DNA of 64,000 bases from Oscillospiraceae bacterium (GTDB lineage: Bacteria; Bacillota; Clostridia; Oscillospirales; Ruminococcaceae), in contig JAITFZ010000026.1 in NCBI GenBank assembly GCA_031280965.1, positions 1-64,000 on the forward strand. The letters run 5' to 3'. How positions within the stretch are numbered: position 1 is the first letter of the stretch; each line of letters starts with the position of its first letter. The position numbers and the translations under genes are program-made. Below the pieces are notes generated by a model, which did no database searches, had not been told where the DNA came from, and saw nothing but the letters and a program-made list of their open reading frames with translations. Below are positions 8,644 through 16,538 of this stretch, piece after piece.

Positions 8644-9353
8644 GACAGTACCCTTTCTTTTTTAAAATTAATTCTCTCATCGGAAATGATTTCGCCATCC
8701 CGCAGTTGTATGATTCTGTCAGCATAAGCGGCTATATCTTTGTCGTGCGTTACCAAAACAAGCGTTCGGTTATTCTTGCGGCTCAGTGTCACCATAAGTT
8801 CCATAACTTCAATTGTGGTTTTGGTGTCAAGGTTGCCTGTCGGTTCATCGGCAAATACGATTTTAGGGCGGGCGGCGAACGCTCTGGCTATCCCCACTCT
8901 CTGCTGCTGACCGCCGGACATCTGCGTCGGTTTATGTCTGACGCGCTTTGCCAGTCCGACCATAGCCAGCATCATGAAGGCGATTTTCTCCCGCTTTTTC
9001 TTTTTTATCCCCCTGAATGTCAGCGGCATGGCGACATTTTCAAGCGCCGTAATCCCGTGCAACAGGTTATAGGACTGAAATACAAAGCCGATATTTCTTT
9101 GCCGGAATTTTGTAATCCTTTTCTCGTTCATCCTCTCTATGCGCTGACCGTCAATTAAAATTTCGCCTCTTGTCGGTTTTTCAAGCCCTGCCAACATATT
9201 CAAAAGAGTGGATTTTCCAGAGCCGGACGTGCCGAGAATACAGCAGATTTCGCCCTCCTCAATAGAAAAGGTAACATCGTTGAGAGCAACGACCTTGTCC
9301 GAGCCGACCTTGTATATCTTTATAAGATTCTTTACAGCGATTACCGCTCCCAT
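8640..9353 (-). CDS. MacB/LolD-type ABC transporter ATP-binding protein
   Basis: About 237 residues from the ATG at 9353 (AAGGATG upstream). An upstream in-frame start at 9422 would add 23 residues of non-family sequence. Walker A GTSGSGKST near residue 41, signature MSGGQQQR, Walker B IVFADEPTGNLD and the switch histidine in LVTHD are all intact, so it is an active ATPase. First gene of the three-gene operon; its stop overlaps the next start by 4 bases. It powers the FtsX-type permease. Confidence 0.93.
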   Translation of the reverse strand: MGAVIAVKNLIKIYKVGSDKVVALNDVTFSIEEGEICCILGTSGSGKSTLLNMLAGLEKPTRGEILIDGQRIERMNEKRITKFRQRNIGFVFQSYNLLHGITALENVAMPLTFRGIKKKKREKIAFMMLAMVGLAKRVRHKPTQMSGGQQQRVGIARAFAARPKIVFADEPTGNLDTKTTIEVMELMVTLSRKNNRTLVLVTHDKDIAAYADRIIQLRDGEIISDERINFKKERVLS

Positions 9354-9424
9354 AATAACAACATCCTTATAAAAAAATAATGCTTCATTAATAAAACGAT
9401 TTAAAAACGGAAAAAGTTGCATAT

Positions 9425-9451
9425 CCCGCCAATCTTTTTCAAACTGGCGGG
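9425..9451 (+). terminator. Hairpin with U-tract oriented to the plus strand
   Basis: CCCGCCA (9425-9431) pairs with TGGCGGG (9445-9451), followed on the plus strand by TTTTTGTTTTAT. No plus-strand gene lies upstream, so it may instead act on the minus strand between the CD1247-type gene and the ABC operon, where the U-tract is missing. Confidence 0.4.
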
Positions 9452-9464
9452 TTTTTGTTTTATT

Positions 9465-9857
9465 CTAATCTTCCTCGATAGTAAATTCGATTAATTCACC
9501 GCAGTTCGGGCATGTAACCGAGCCGTCGTCAAGTGCGTCATAATCCACCGTTATGATGTTATCACAACCGGAACAGGTTATGTCGTAAATGTCGTCGTCA
9601 TCAAGACTGCCGTAATCATCTATATCGGGTTTTTCCTCGCCGAAAACCTCATCTTCCAATTCATAAACGCTTTCCTCAATGTCGGCAAGCACTTCCGTCA
9701 TACCGTCGAAAGCATCATCGTAGCTTTCAATAATATCATTCATCTCGTTAAGCGCACCCGTGATTGCTAAAAACAACTTCTCCTCGTCGCTTTTACCCGT
9801 GAGATTCATGCCTTTGATTAAACCGTTGAGATAAGCTAACTTTTCATTTGGTATCAT
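9465..9857 (-). CDS. CD1247-type acidic protein with zinc ribbon
   Basis: 130 residues, very acidic. The N-terminal half (EKLAYLNGLIKGMNL, then GALNEMNDIIESYDD) matches the conserved CD1247 N-terminal domain of Clostridia. The C-terminal half is a treble-clef/zinc-ribbon: CSGC...CPNCG with the four cysteines intact, ending in EFTIEED. The function is not known; the zinc ribbon and genome position next to efp suggest a translation- or transcription-linked role (inference only). It starts 11 bases after the efp stop, so the two share a transcript. Confidence 0.8.
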   Translation of the reverse strand: MIPNEKLAYLNGLIKGMNLTGKSDEEKLFLAITGALNEMNDIIESYDDAFDGMTEVLADIEESVYELEDEVFGEEKPDIDDYGSLDDDDIYDITCSGCDNIITVDYDALDDGSVTCPNCGELIEFTIEED

Positions 9858-9868
9858 GATGTTCCCCC

Positions 9869-10432
9869 TTACTTGCTTACGCGCTCCATGTATTCGCCTG
9901 TTTGCGTATTAACTCTGACTACTTCACCTATATCGATGAAAAGCGGAACCCTTACTTCTGCGCCTGTTTCAAGAATTGCCGGTTTTGTCACGTTGGTGGC
10001 GGTGTCGCCCTTGAAGCCGGGGTCGGTGTCGGTAACTTCAAGTTCCACAAAACCCGGCGGTTCTACGCCGAATACCTTGCCCTTGTACGAAAGCACCTTA
10101 CAGGTCATGTTCTCTTTTACGAACTTGAACGCGTCCCCGAGTTCCGCCTTATTAACAGGCACCTGTTCGTAACTCTCGTTGTCCATAAAATAATACAAGT
10201 CGCCGTCCACGTAGTTAAAATCCATGTCCTTGCGTTCAATAAACGCAGTCGGGAACTTAGCTGACGGGTTGTAGGACTTTTCTACCACTGCGCCCGATAT
10301 AACGTTTTTTACCTTTGTTCTTACGAACGCCGAACCTTTTCCGGGCTTAACATGCTGGAATTCTATAACCTGCATTACGTTGCCGTCTTCTTCAAAGGTC
10401 ACGCCGTTTCTAAAATCTCCTGCTGAAATCAT
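9869..10432 (-). CDS. efp: Translation elongation factor P
   Basis: 187 residues, full length. EF-P binds the ribosome between the P and E sites and relieves stalling at proline runs. The three domains are present: KOW-like N-terminus with the loop PGKGSAF (the tip residue is Lys32, the usual modification site in other bacteria), then two OB folds ending [24 protein letters not shown] lies upstream of the ATG. It has its own promoter and is followed by the CD1247-type gene; the adjoining Xaa-Pro peptidase is a common neighbour of efp in Firmicutes. Confidence 0.97.
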   Translation of the reverse strand: MISAGDFRNGVTFEEDGNVMQVIEFQHVKPGKGSAFVRTKVKNVISGAVVEKSYNPSAKFPTAFIERKDMDFNYVDGDLYYFMDNESYEQVPVNKAELGDAFKFVKENMTCKVLSYKGKVFGVEPPGFVELEVTDTDPGFKGDTATNVTKPAILETGAEVRVPLFIDIGEVVRVNTQTGEYMERVSK

Positions 10433-10476
10433 TGTGCTTCCCTTCCTTTTGCTGTAAATTTGAATTCTTGCTTTAT

Positions 10477-10505
10477 ATTTTACACTATTTTACATTAATT
10501 TGCAA
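10477..10505 (-). promoter_or_regulatory. Sigma-A promoter of efp
   Basis: Minus strand TTGCAA (10500-10505), 17 bases, TAAAAT (10477-10482), placed between the peptidase stop and the efp start. Confidence 0.6.
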
Positions 10506-10511
10506 GTGTTT

Positions 10512-11579
10512 TTATTTACAAATCAGCGACTTGGGCGTCTTAGTCAGACAAACGCAGGCATCGGCGGTGATGTACGCCATGTCTTCGATTCTTACACCGA
10601 AGTTCCCCGGAATATAAACACCCGGTTCCACAGTAACAACCATACCTTCACGCAGTGTAGATTCGCTTTTCTTTGAAAGTGTCGGGGCTTCATGGGTTTC
10701 AAGCCCCACGCCGTGACCTAAGCCGTGTGTGAAATACTTCTCATACCCCCACGCCTCAAGCGTACTGCGCGCCACGTTATCGACTAACTTCCCTGAAATG
10801 TCGGGGCGCAACGCCTTGAGCGCGTCATTGTTCGCGCCGAGAACAGCCCCGAAAACCCGCTTCATCTCATTTGTTATCCCGCCGAGTGCAATCGTGCGCG
10901 TCATATCCGCACGATAGCCCTTATAGACCGCGCCGAAATCTAAAATTAAGAACTCTCCGTCTTCGATAGTTTTATTAGTCGGGCGGGCATGCGGAACAGC
11001 CGAATTCCTCCCGCTTGCCGCTATTATTGGAAAGGCTACATCATCGCCGCCCATTTCGAGTATATAATAAGTCAGGAGCGTTGCTATTTGCCGTTCGGTA
11101 AGCCCCGGCTCCAGCTTATCCAAAACCTTGGTGTATGCGCGCTCAGTGATTTTTTGGGCGGTTCTGATGTTGCTTAATTCATTCTCTGACTTTATTATGC
11201 GCTGTTTTTCTATAATATCCGAAAGCCACGGCGAAGAATCAAACTCGGTATTCGGGAATTTCTCAATAAAGCGCGAAAGCTCGCTGACTGTCATAGTTTT
11301 GCTTTCAATTGAAATAAGCTGTACGTCATGCGCGTTTAAAATTAATAATACCTGCTCGGTTAAATCATCCTGTAAAACGACCTTGCAATCGCGGACGACC
11401 TCGCTTGCCTTTTCATAATAACGCGCATCAACAAGAAAATACGCCCGCTCTTTTGTTATGAAGAGCGTTCCCGAACTTGAATCGAAACCGGTTGCGTAGA
11501 ATCGGTTTGCTTCTGATGTTATGATTGCGGCGTGGCGGTTGTCATGCAATCCCGCCATAATTTTATTAATTACGCTCAT
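10512..11579 (-). CDS. Xaa-Pro aminopeptidase/dipeptidase, M24 family
   Basis: About 355 residues from the ATG at 11579 (an earlier ATG at 11588 is possible). The N-terminal creatinase-like domain is followed by the pita-bread metallopeptidase domain. Metal ligands are visible: Asp in LDFGAVYKGYRADMTRT, His in HGLGHGVGLETHE, Glu in EPGVYIPG and GVRIED. It releases N-terminal residues next to proline and is a cytoplasmic enzyme. The start overlaps the aroQ stop by 14 bases, so translation is probably coupled. Confidence 0.93.
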   Translation of the reverse strand: MSVINKIMAGLHDNRHAAIITSEANRFYATGFDSSSGTLFITKERAYFLVDARYYEKASEVVRDCKVVLQDDLTEQVLLILNAHDVQLISIESKTMTVSELSRFIEKFPNTEFDSSPWLSDIIEKQRIIKSENELSNIRTAQKITERAYTKVLDKLEPGLTERQIATLLTYYILEMGGDDVAFPIIAASGRNSAVPHARPTNKTIEDGEFLILDFGAVYKGYRADMTRTIALGGITNEMKRVFGAVLGANNDALKALRPDISGKLVDNVARSTLEAWGYEKYFTHGLGHGVGLETHEAPTLSKKSESTLREGMVVTVEPGVYIPGNFGVRIEDMAYITADACVCLTKTPKSLICK

Positions 11580-12018
11580 TTCCCGCACCCTTTGAATTAT
11601 TAATCAGGTATTCGGCAGCCATTAGATAGCCCTCGCTTCCAAAGCCGCAGATTACACCTTTACAAACCTCTGACAGCACAGACTTATGCCGGAATTCCTC
11701 CCGCGCATAAATATTCGACATATGCACTTCAATTACCGGTATGCTTATAGCGGCGATAGCGTCGCGGATTGCATAACTGTAATGTGTGAACGCGCCGGCA
11801 TTAAGAATCACGCCGTCCGCGCTTAACCGCGCTTCGTGGAGCTTGCCTGTAATCGCGCCTTCGCAATTCGATTGGAAAAACCCGCACTCGCATCCGAGAG
11901 CTTCACACTTTTGCATTATTTCCGCTTCAATATCCGAAAGCGTCTTGCTTCCGTAAATTTCAGGCTCACGTGTTCCGAGTAAATTTAAGTTGCAGCCATT
12001 CACAATTAGTATTTTCAT
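11566..12018 (-). CDS. aroQ: 3-dehydroquinate dehydratase, type II
   Basis: 150 residues, normal for the dodecameric type II enzyme of the shikimate pathway. Family motifs in order: NLNLLGTREPEIYG (active-site loop Arg and Tyr), SNCEGAITGKLHE, LNAGAFTHYSYAIRDAI (Asn and catalytic His region), VIEVHMSN, REEFRHKS. The ATG at 12018 is the constant ATG that ends leader repeat copy A, with AAGAAAGGAC 4 bases before it. Other aro genes are not nearby. Its stop lies within the peptidase start region. Confidence 0.96.
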   Translation of the reverse strand: MKILIVNGCNLNLLGTREPEIYGSKTLSDIEAEIMQKCEALGCECGFFQSNCEGAITGKLHEARLSADGVILNAGAFTHYSYAIRDAIAAISIPVIEVHMSNIYAREEFRHKSVLSEVCKGVICGFGSEGYLMAAEYLINNSKGAGNERN

Positions 12019-12109
12019 AAAGTCCTTTCTTCACCAACAGAGGATAGCTTCGTTTTTTAAACGAAGTGAAAACAACATTTCCCCCGTTTCAGTTGTATTT
12101 TATTTCAAA
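12012..12109 (-). repeat. Leader repeat copy A (before aroQ)
   Basis: On the minus strand it runs from TTTGAAATAAAATACAACTG through a hairpin (CTTCGTTTAAAAAACGAAG) to AAGAAAGGACTTTATGAAAA. It carries the ribosome-binding site and start codon of aroQ, and the stop codon of the upstream Nfo-like gene lies inside its first bases. Full-length copy, 98 bases. Confidence 0.9.
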
Positions 12110-12954
12110 CTTTTTAAAAATCTCTCATAATATTTTTTCATGGTTCGGGCATCCTCGGCTTGCGTTCCCTGCGACTCGCAGATGATGAACGGCTGATAAT
12201 CCCGCTCAGCTATTACTTCCATCAACGGCTCAAAATCAGGACCGTACTCGGCGTCCTCAAAAGTGAGGTGTGTTTTCTCGCCGCCGTCGGTATATTGAAT
12301 TTTACTGAAATGCAGATGAAAATTTTTAACGCGCAAGCAGCCGAGCTTGTCCTCGAGCGTATCGAAAATTTTCCCGTAGTCTGCTTTTGTTTTAATCCCG
12401 CCGTGTGTGCGGGCGTTTAAATGCCCGAAATCCACACAGGGCAGAAAACTTTCATCTGTTTTACAGAGCTCAATTACTTCCTCTAAAGTTCCGAGCTGAT
12501 TAATCTTTCCCATAGTTTCGGGGCAGATTATTATATCTGAAAGTTCTGCTTCAGCAAGTGCAGAACGCACCCTTACGAGTGTATCTTTGGCGAGTTCAAG
12601 CGCTTCTTCTCTTTTCATTTTTCCGCAAGAGCCTGAATGTACAACGATTCTTTCCGAACCTAATCTCTTTGCCGCTTTGGCGGATTGCAAAATATACCGG
12701 ATACTTTTCAGTCGGGTTTCCTCGTCCGGGCTTGAAAGCGAAATGTAATACGGCGCATGCAGTGATAACCGAAGGGGCATGGTCTGCCTGTCCGAGAAGA
12801 ATTTATAAGTCTCCTCCGCTATATTAACCCCTCTGCCGCACTCAAATTCAAAACCGTTCAGCCCGAATTCATCTAAGTATGCGGGCAATTCCTGCGGGAA
12901 TTTTCGTTTGCCGTAACTGTCGGGCTTTCCGCCAGGCGCGAAAATTATAGACAT
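12100..12954 (-). CDS. Endonuclease IV/xylose isomerase-like TIM barrel protein
   Basis: 284 residues of the AP endonuclease 2/xylose isomerase-like barrel. Visible features: RLSLHAPYYISL (metal-binding His), RIVVHSGSCG, IIICPETMGK (Glu), CVDFGHLNAR (Asp and His), FHLHFSKIQY, PFIICESQG. These correspond to the metal ligands of endonuclease IV, so it may repair abasic sites. The order of ligands resembles the short clostridial Nfo-like group rather than classical Nfo, so the substrate is uncertain. Its stop lies in leader repeat copy A, and its start overlaps the YqeG-like stop by 1 base. Confidence 0.8.
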   Translation of the reverse strand: MSIIFAPGGKPDSYGKRKFPQELPAYLDEFGLNGFEFECGRGVNIAEETYKFFSDRQTMPLRLSLHAPYYISLSSPDEETRLKSIRYILQSAKAAKRLGSERIVVHSGSCGKMKREEALELAKDTLVRVRSALAEAELSDIIICPETMGKINQLGTLEEVIELCKTDESFLPCVDFGHLNARTHGGIKTKADYGKIFDTLEDKLGCLRVKNFHLHFSKIQYTDGGEKTHLTFEDAEYGPDFEPLMEVIAERDYQPFIICESQGTQAEDARTMKKYYERFLKSLK

Positions 12955-13472
12955 TATTTTCTCTCCAATTTACTGTAATCCCGCTTAAACACTGCGTTTT
13001 CGATTTTGCGTTTGAATTTGAACGACCATTTGTCCTCTAAATGAAACGGTTCAACTAAAATTGTTTTAATGCCGCTTATGTTCCCGCCTATTACATCGGT
13101 GAAAATCTGGTCGCCCACAACTGCTATATTTTTCTTAGGCAAGCCGAGGGTTCTCGCGGCTTTGCCTATTCCAAAGGGAAGCGGCTTGCACCCGAACGCT
13201 ATAAATTCCAGCCCGAGTTCCCTTGCGAGCGGCGTTACCCGCTTTCTCGTGTTATTGGAAACCACGGTCATTTTTATTTCAAGACGGCGCATATCGGCAA
13301 GCCACTGCTCCACACCCGCTTCGGCGGCAGGACTGCCATGCATGGAAAGCGTGTTGTCAAGGTCGAGAATAAGCCCTTTTAGTCCGTGCCTGTTAAGAAA
13401 ATCTTCGTTTATGGAAAGCACGTTTTTAATCCAAATTGTTGGTTTAAACAGAATGTTCACCTCTGAATACAT
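12954..13472 (-). CDS. YqeG-family HAD phosphatase
   Basis: About 173 residues from the ATG at 13472; a longer frame from 13637 would add basic, non-family sequence and run into rpsU. Haloacid dehalogenase motif I is LILDLDNTLS (nucleophile and acid Asp), motif II is VVSNNT, motif III/IV is GKPLP-like GCKPLPFG and VVGDQIFTDVIGGN. YqeG proteins are IIIA-type HAD phosphatases of Firmicutes, often near nadD and rsfS as here; the B. subtilis relative is related to phosphatidylglycerophosphate phosphatases. The ribosome-binding site is weak. Confidence 0.85.
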   Translation of the reverse strand: MYSEVNILFKPTIWIKNVLSINEDFLNRHGLKGLILDLDNTLSMHGSPAAEAGVEQWLADMRRLEIKMTVVSNNTRKRVTPLARELGLEFIAFGCKPLPFGIGKAARTLGLPKKNIAVVGDQIFTDVIGGNISGIKTILVEPFHLEDKWSFKFKRKIENAVFKRDYSKLERK

Positions 13473-13527
13473 GCAATTATCTTTAAAATGCGATAAGCGG
13501 ACGTAAAGCCCGCTTAATTTTATAGTA

Positions 13528-13704
13528 CTACTTAAATTTACGCTTGCGAGCGGCTTCGGACTTTTTCTTGCGTTTAACCGAAGGCTTTTCGTAATGCTCT
13601 CTCTTGCGAACCTCGGCGAGTACGCCGTCTCTGGCACAAGAGCGCTTAAAACGCTTTAAAGCCGTGTCCAAAGATTCGTTCTTTCCCAAACGAATTTCAG
13701 CCAC
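13528..13704 (-). CDS. rpsU: 30S ribosomal protein S21
   Basis: 58 residues from a GTG at 13704, with AGGGAGGG just upstream. [20 protein letters not shown] is the conserved S21 start, followed by the basic [20 protein letters not shown] tail. It is a small subunit protein near the 3' end of 16S rRNA that aids initiation. Genes around it (rsfS, yqeK, nadD) also support ribosome function. Confidence 0.95.
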   Translation of the reverse strand: MAEIRLGKNESLDTALKRFKRSCARDGVLAEVRKREHYEKPSVKRKKKSEAARKRKFK

Positions 13705-13829
13705 ATATATCCCTCCCTTTTCCGGTGGATTTTCTATATATTGCAGAAACCATAACAGCCTGCATGATATTGCACTTCTAACATTATACATTAAACACAC
13801 ATTGTTGTCAAGGGTTTATTTATCTTTTT

Positions 13830-14189
13830 TCATTTATCCGCTACGAAATCATCGGGATTCAGGAACTCGCCGTCCTGCCACAGCCTTTCCAAATCATAAA
13901 ATTCACGTGTTTCCTGATGAAATATGTGCAAAACCACATCAATATAATCAAGCACAATCCAGTTCGCACCGTGGTAGCCCTCGGTACGCTTAGGTCTCAA
14001 GCCCTTTTCTGAAAGCTTATGCTCAACTTCATCCGCGAGCGCTTTAACCTGCGTTGAGCTGCCTCCGCTCGCAAGTACAAAATAATGCGCGAGTACCGTT
14101 AAATCGCCGACCCTGATGATTTGCAGATTCCTTCCCATTTTATCCTGCAATGCCCGAACCGCTGTTTTTAAGATTTCGTTGTTTTCCAT
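13830..14189 (-). CDS. rsfS: Ribosomal silencing factor RsfS
   Basis: 119 residues. RsfS binds uL14 on the large subunit and blocks subunit joining in starvation. Motifs: ILKTAVRALQDKMG, VLAHYFVLASGGSSTQVKAL, the conserved GYHGANWIVLDYIDVVLHIF and REFYDLERLW. It follows yqeK by 1 base and nadD before that, the usual nadD-yqeK-rsfS order in Firmicutes. Confidence 0.95.
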   Translation of the reverse strand: MENNEILKTAVRALQDKMGRNLQIIRVGDLTVLAHYFVLASGGSSTQVKALADEVEHKLSEKGLRPKRTEGYHGANWIVLDYIDVVLHIFHQETREFYDLERLWQDGEFLNPDDFVADK

Positions 14190-14190
14190 G

Positions 14191-14787
14191 TTAAGCCTTT
14201 CTTTGCATAATTTTTTTGAGATAATAATTATACCCTTCGTAAGTATTGCGGCAAACCCGGTATTTCTTTTTAAGGCAGTCGTTAATCGCCCATTTAAACG
14301 CTTCGTACATACCCAAATCTAAGTCGGTAAGCGCCAATTCCCTGTATTTTTCAACATCGGGATAATCTCTACCGCGTTCAACTAAATCGCCAAGGTAGAG
14401 GATTTTCTCAAGTTTGGTCATTTTCGCACGTCCGACCGAGTGAAACCGTACTGCCGAAAGAATTTCCATATCGTTTACTTCGAGCGTTTCCCTAAGATAT
14501 ACAGCGCCCGCCGGAGCGTGCCAAAGCTTATCTTCCTTTTCAAGCGGGTCAAGACCTATTCCCGCTTTTTCAAGAAATTTTGAAAAAGCAAGTTCCTTTA
14601 AATCACTCTCGTCGTCCTCCTTGCATATATCGTGGAGAATCCCGGCGAGTTCCGCCTTTTCGGGTTCATAACCATTTACGAACGCAAGCTCGCGGCACAT
14701 TTCGGCAGTATTGACGCTATGCGCGAATCTTTCCCGGGATAATCGCTCCTCAATAAGGCAGGTGTAAAATTCAATACTTTTTTTCAT
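14191..14787 (-). CDS. yqeK: HD-domain hydrolase YqeK (Ap4A hydrolase family)
   Basis: 198 residues. HD-fold metal ligands: H in RFAHSVNTAEMC, HD in GILHDICKED, H in LWHAPAGAVYL, and D in ILYLGDLVERGRDYP. YqeK enzymes in Gram-positives split diadenosine tetraphosphate symmetrically and are linked to NAD and stress metabolism. Start ATG overlaps the nadD stop by 1 base (TAATG), so it is translationally coupled to nadD. Confidence 0.92.
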   Translation of the reverse strand: MKKSIEFYTCLIEERLSRERFAHSVNTAEMCRELAFVNGYEPEKAELAGILHDICKEDDESDLKELAFSKFLEKAGIGLDPLEKEDKLWHAPAGAVYLRETLEVNDMEILSAVRFHSVGRAKMTKLEKILYLGDLVERGRDYPDVEKYRELALTDLDLGMYEAFKWAINDCLKKKYRVCRNTYEGYNYYLKKIMQRKA

Positions 14788-15374
14788 TACAGGTAATACT
14801 TCTTTTCCTTGATGATTTTCAAAACCCCCGGAGGAACCAAATTGCTTACGTCCTCGCCTTTTGTTATTTTCTCACGGACTTCGCTTGAAGAAACCTCCGT
14901 AACCTCAAGGTTCAGCACCTTGATTCTGCCGATTTCGGTTGCGTACTCGGTCATGTCCGAAAACTGCCCTTGTTCGCGCGCCGCCGCTACAACATTACAT
15001 TCCTGCATAATAGTTTCATATTTATGCCACTGATTGAAATAAAACAGCATATCTGCACCTATAAGCAGAAAAAATTCAACATTAGCAGGGTATTGTTTTT
15101 TAAGAAGCCGCAGGGAATTAATCGTATAACTGCGCCCCGCAATTTTCCCCTCGATGTCAGTAACCTCAAAACCCGGCAGTTTCCCGAACGCAAGGCGGCA
15201 CATATATTCACGAGCATAAAAGCCGAGCGCCGCCTGCCCTTTATGCGGAGAAGTGCCTGTAGGCATAATCAGCATCTTGTCAAGCCCAAGCTGTTCTTTT
15301 GCCTGAACGGCAATGCTTATATGCCCATTGTGCGGAGGATTGAACGAACCCCCGAAGATTCCGATTTTAAACAT
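14787..15374 (-). CDS. nadD: Nicotinate-nucleotide adenylyltransferase
   Basis: 195 residues. Makes nicotinate adenine dinucleotide from NaMN and ATP in NAD synthesis. Nucleotidyltransferase motifs: GIFGGSFNPPHNGHI at the start, MPTGTSPHKG, FFLLIGADMLFYFNQWHKYE, and EVSSSEVREKITKGEDVSNLVPP near the end (ISSTxIR-type motif with SSSEVR). GGAG lies upstream of the ATG. It heads the nadD-yqeK-rsfS run. Confidence 0.96.
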   Translation of the reverse strand: MFKIGIFGGSFNPPHNGHISIAVQAKEQLGLDKMLIMPTGTSPHKGQAALGFYAREYMCRLAFGKLPGFEVTDIEGKIAGRSYTINSLRLLKKQYPANVEFFLLIGADMLFYFNQWHKYETIMQECNVVAAAREQGQFSDMTEYATEIGRIKVLNLEVTEVSSSEVREKITKGEDVSNLVPPGVLKIIKEKKYYL

Positions 15375-15422
15375 GGCTTTCTCCTTTTCAAGGTCGTGTA
15401 ATGCTTATAATGTGTAATATAA

Positions 15423-15872
15423 TTAAAACCTTAATGCCATAAATCCGTCCGTATCACAAAACCCTGCCTTACTATATATTGATTTTCCGTCAGCAGAAGC
15501 ATGAAGCCTAATAACTTTGTAATTCTGTGCTTTTGCTTCGTCAATAACAAGTTGAAGCAATTGCGTACCTATTCCTTGTTTGCGATATTCGGGAAGCGTA
15601 TACATATTCGTTATATATGCGTTCTTACCGCTGGGATTTCGTGATGTCGGAGGAAGTTGGTAAAAACAAATACCGCTCGTAGCGATTATTTTTTCACCGT
15701 CAACAGCAAGCCATGATATTAAAGAATTGTCGGATATGCTTGATGTAAAATAATCAAATAATTCATTGTCTATTTCGTTATCGAAAACTTCTCCCTCGTC
15801 AATCAACTGTTGTTTTCGATATTGAACAAGATATTGTATATCGCTAATATTGGCTTTTCGATATTCAATCAT
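15423..15872 (-). CDS. GNAT-family N-acetyltransferase
   Basis: 149 residues. Core motifs: IATSGICFYQL (beta strand 4), NMYTLPEYRKQGIGTQLLQL (acetyl-CoA pyrophosphate loop, RKQGIG), VIRLHASADGKSIYSKAGF (C-terminal strand). The acceptor is not known. It lies between rdgB and nadD on the same strand and may be a lineage-specific insertion into the housekeeping block. Confidence 0.88.
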   Translation of the reverse strand: MIEYRKANISDIQYLVQYRKQQLIDEGEVFDNEIDNELFDYFTSSISDNSLISWLAVDGEKIIATSGICFYQLPPTSRNPSGKNAYITNMYTLPEYRKQGIGTQLLQLVIDEAKAQNYKVIRLHASADGKSIYSKAGFCDTDGFMALRF

Positions 15873-15889
15873 GCTTTACCCCCTGCACA

Positions 15890-16444
15890 TTATATAAATC
15901 CCGCGAACTTCCTAAGTGCGTTTCCTCTGTGACTGATTGCGTTCTTCTCGTCGTCGGTGAGCATTGCTAAGGTTACGCCCTCGCTTACCTCGAAAATCGG
16001 GTCGAACCCAAATCCGTTTTCACCTTTATTTTCAAAACCGATTTTTCCCTCACAGGTACCATTGAAAAAACTTTCTTCACCATCTTCATTAATAAAACAA
16101 AGGCAGCAAACAAACCGCGCCGTGCGCTTCTCGTAAGGTACGCCGACGAGCTTTTCGAGAAGCCATTCTATGTTATAATTTGCAGAATACACGCCCGGTT
16201 CGCCGCCGAGATAATCCGCTTCAAGCCCGCTGTCGTCTGCAATTACCGACTTCTTGGCAATCGCAAAAATCTCACGTGCTTTGATTCCCGCATTCTCCTC
16301 AAACGTAGAACCGGTTTCATCAGGAACAACGGTTATACCCATATCCGCAAGCGAACGGACTGCAAAGTCGTGCGATTCCAGGATTTTTTTCAATTCTGTC
16401 AGCTTGCCTTTATTGTTGGTGGCGGCGATAATTTCTTTTTTCAT
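15890..16444 (-). CDS. rdgB: XTP/dITP diphosphatase (RdgB/HAM1 family)
   Basis: 184 residues. Removes non-canonical purine nucleotides such as dITP and XTP. Motifs: AATNNKGKLTELKKIL, DETGSTFEENAGIKA, VIADDSGLEADYLGGEPGVYSANY, ENGFGFDPIF, HRGNALRKF. The start is the constant ATG of leader repeat copy B. ftsY ends just before the repeat. Confidence 0.95.
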   Translation of the reverse strand: MKKEIIAATNNKGKLTELKKILESHDFAVRSLADMGITVVPDETGSTFEENAGIKAREIFAIAKKSVIADDSGLEADYLGGEPGVYSANYNIEWLLEKLVGVPYEKRTARFVCCLCFINEDGEESFFNGTCEGKIGFENKGENGFGFDPIFEVSEGVTLAMLTDDEKNAISHRGNALRKFAGFI

Positions 16445-16533
16445 AAAGTCCTTTCTTCACCAACAGAGGATAGCTTCGTTTAAAAACGAAGCGAAAATAA
16501 CATTTTCCCGTTTCGGTTGTATTTTGTTTCAAA
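16438..16533 (-). repeat. Leader repeat copy B (before rdgB)
   Basis: Full-length 96-base copy on the minus strand, filling the gap between the ftsY stop and rdgB. It has hairpin 1 GAAAAT-GTT-ATTTTC, hairpin 2 GCTTCGTTTTTAAACGAAGC, then GGTGAAGAAAGGACTTTATGAAAA. Its ATG is the rdgB start. Confidence 0.92.
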
Positions 16534-16538
16534 CTTAT

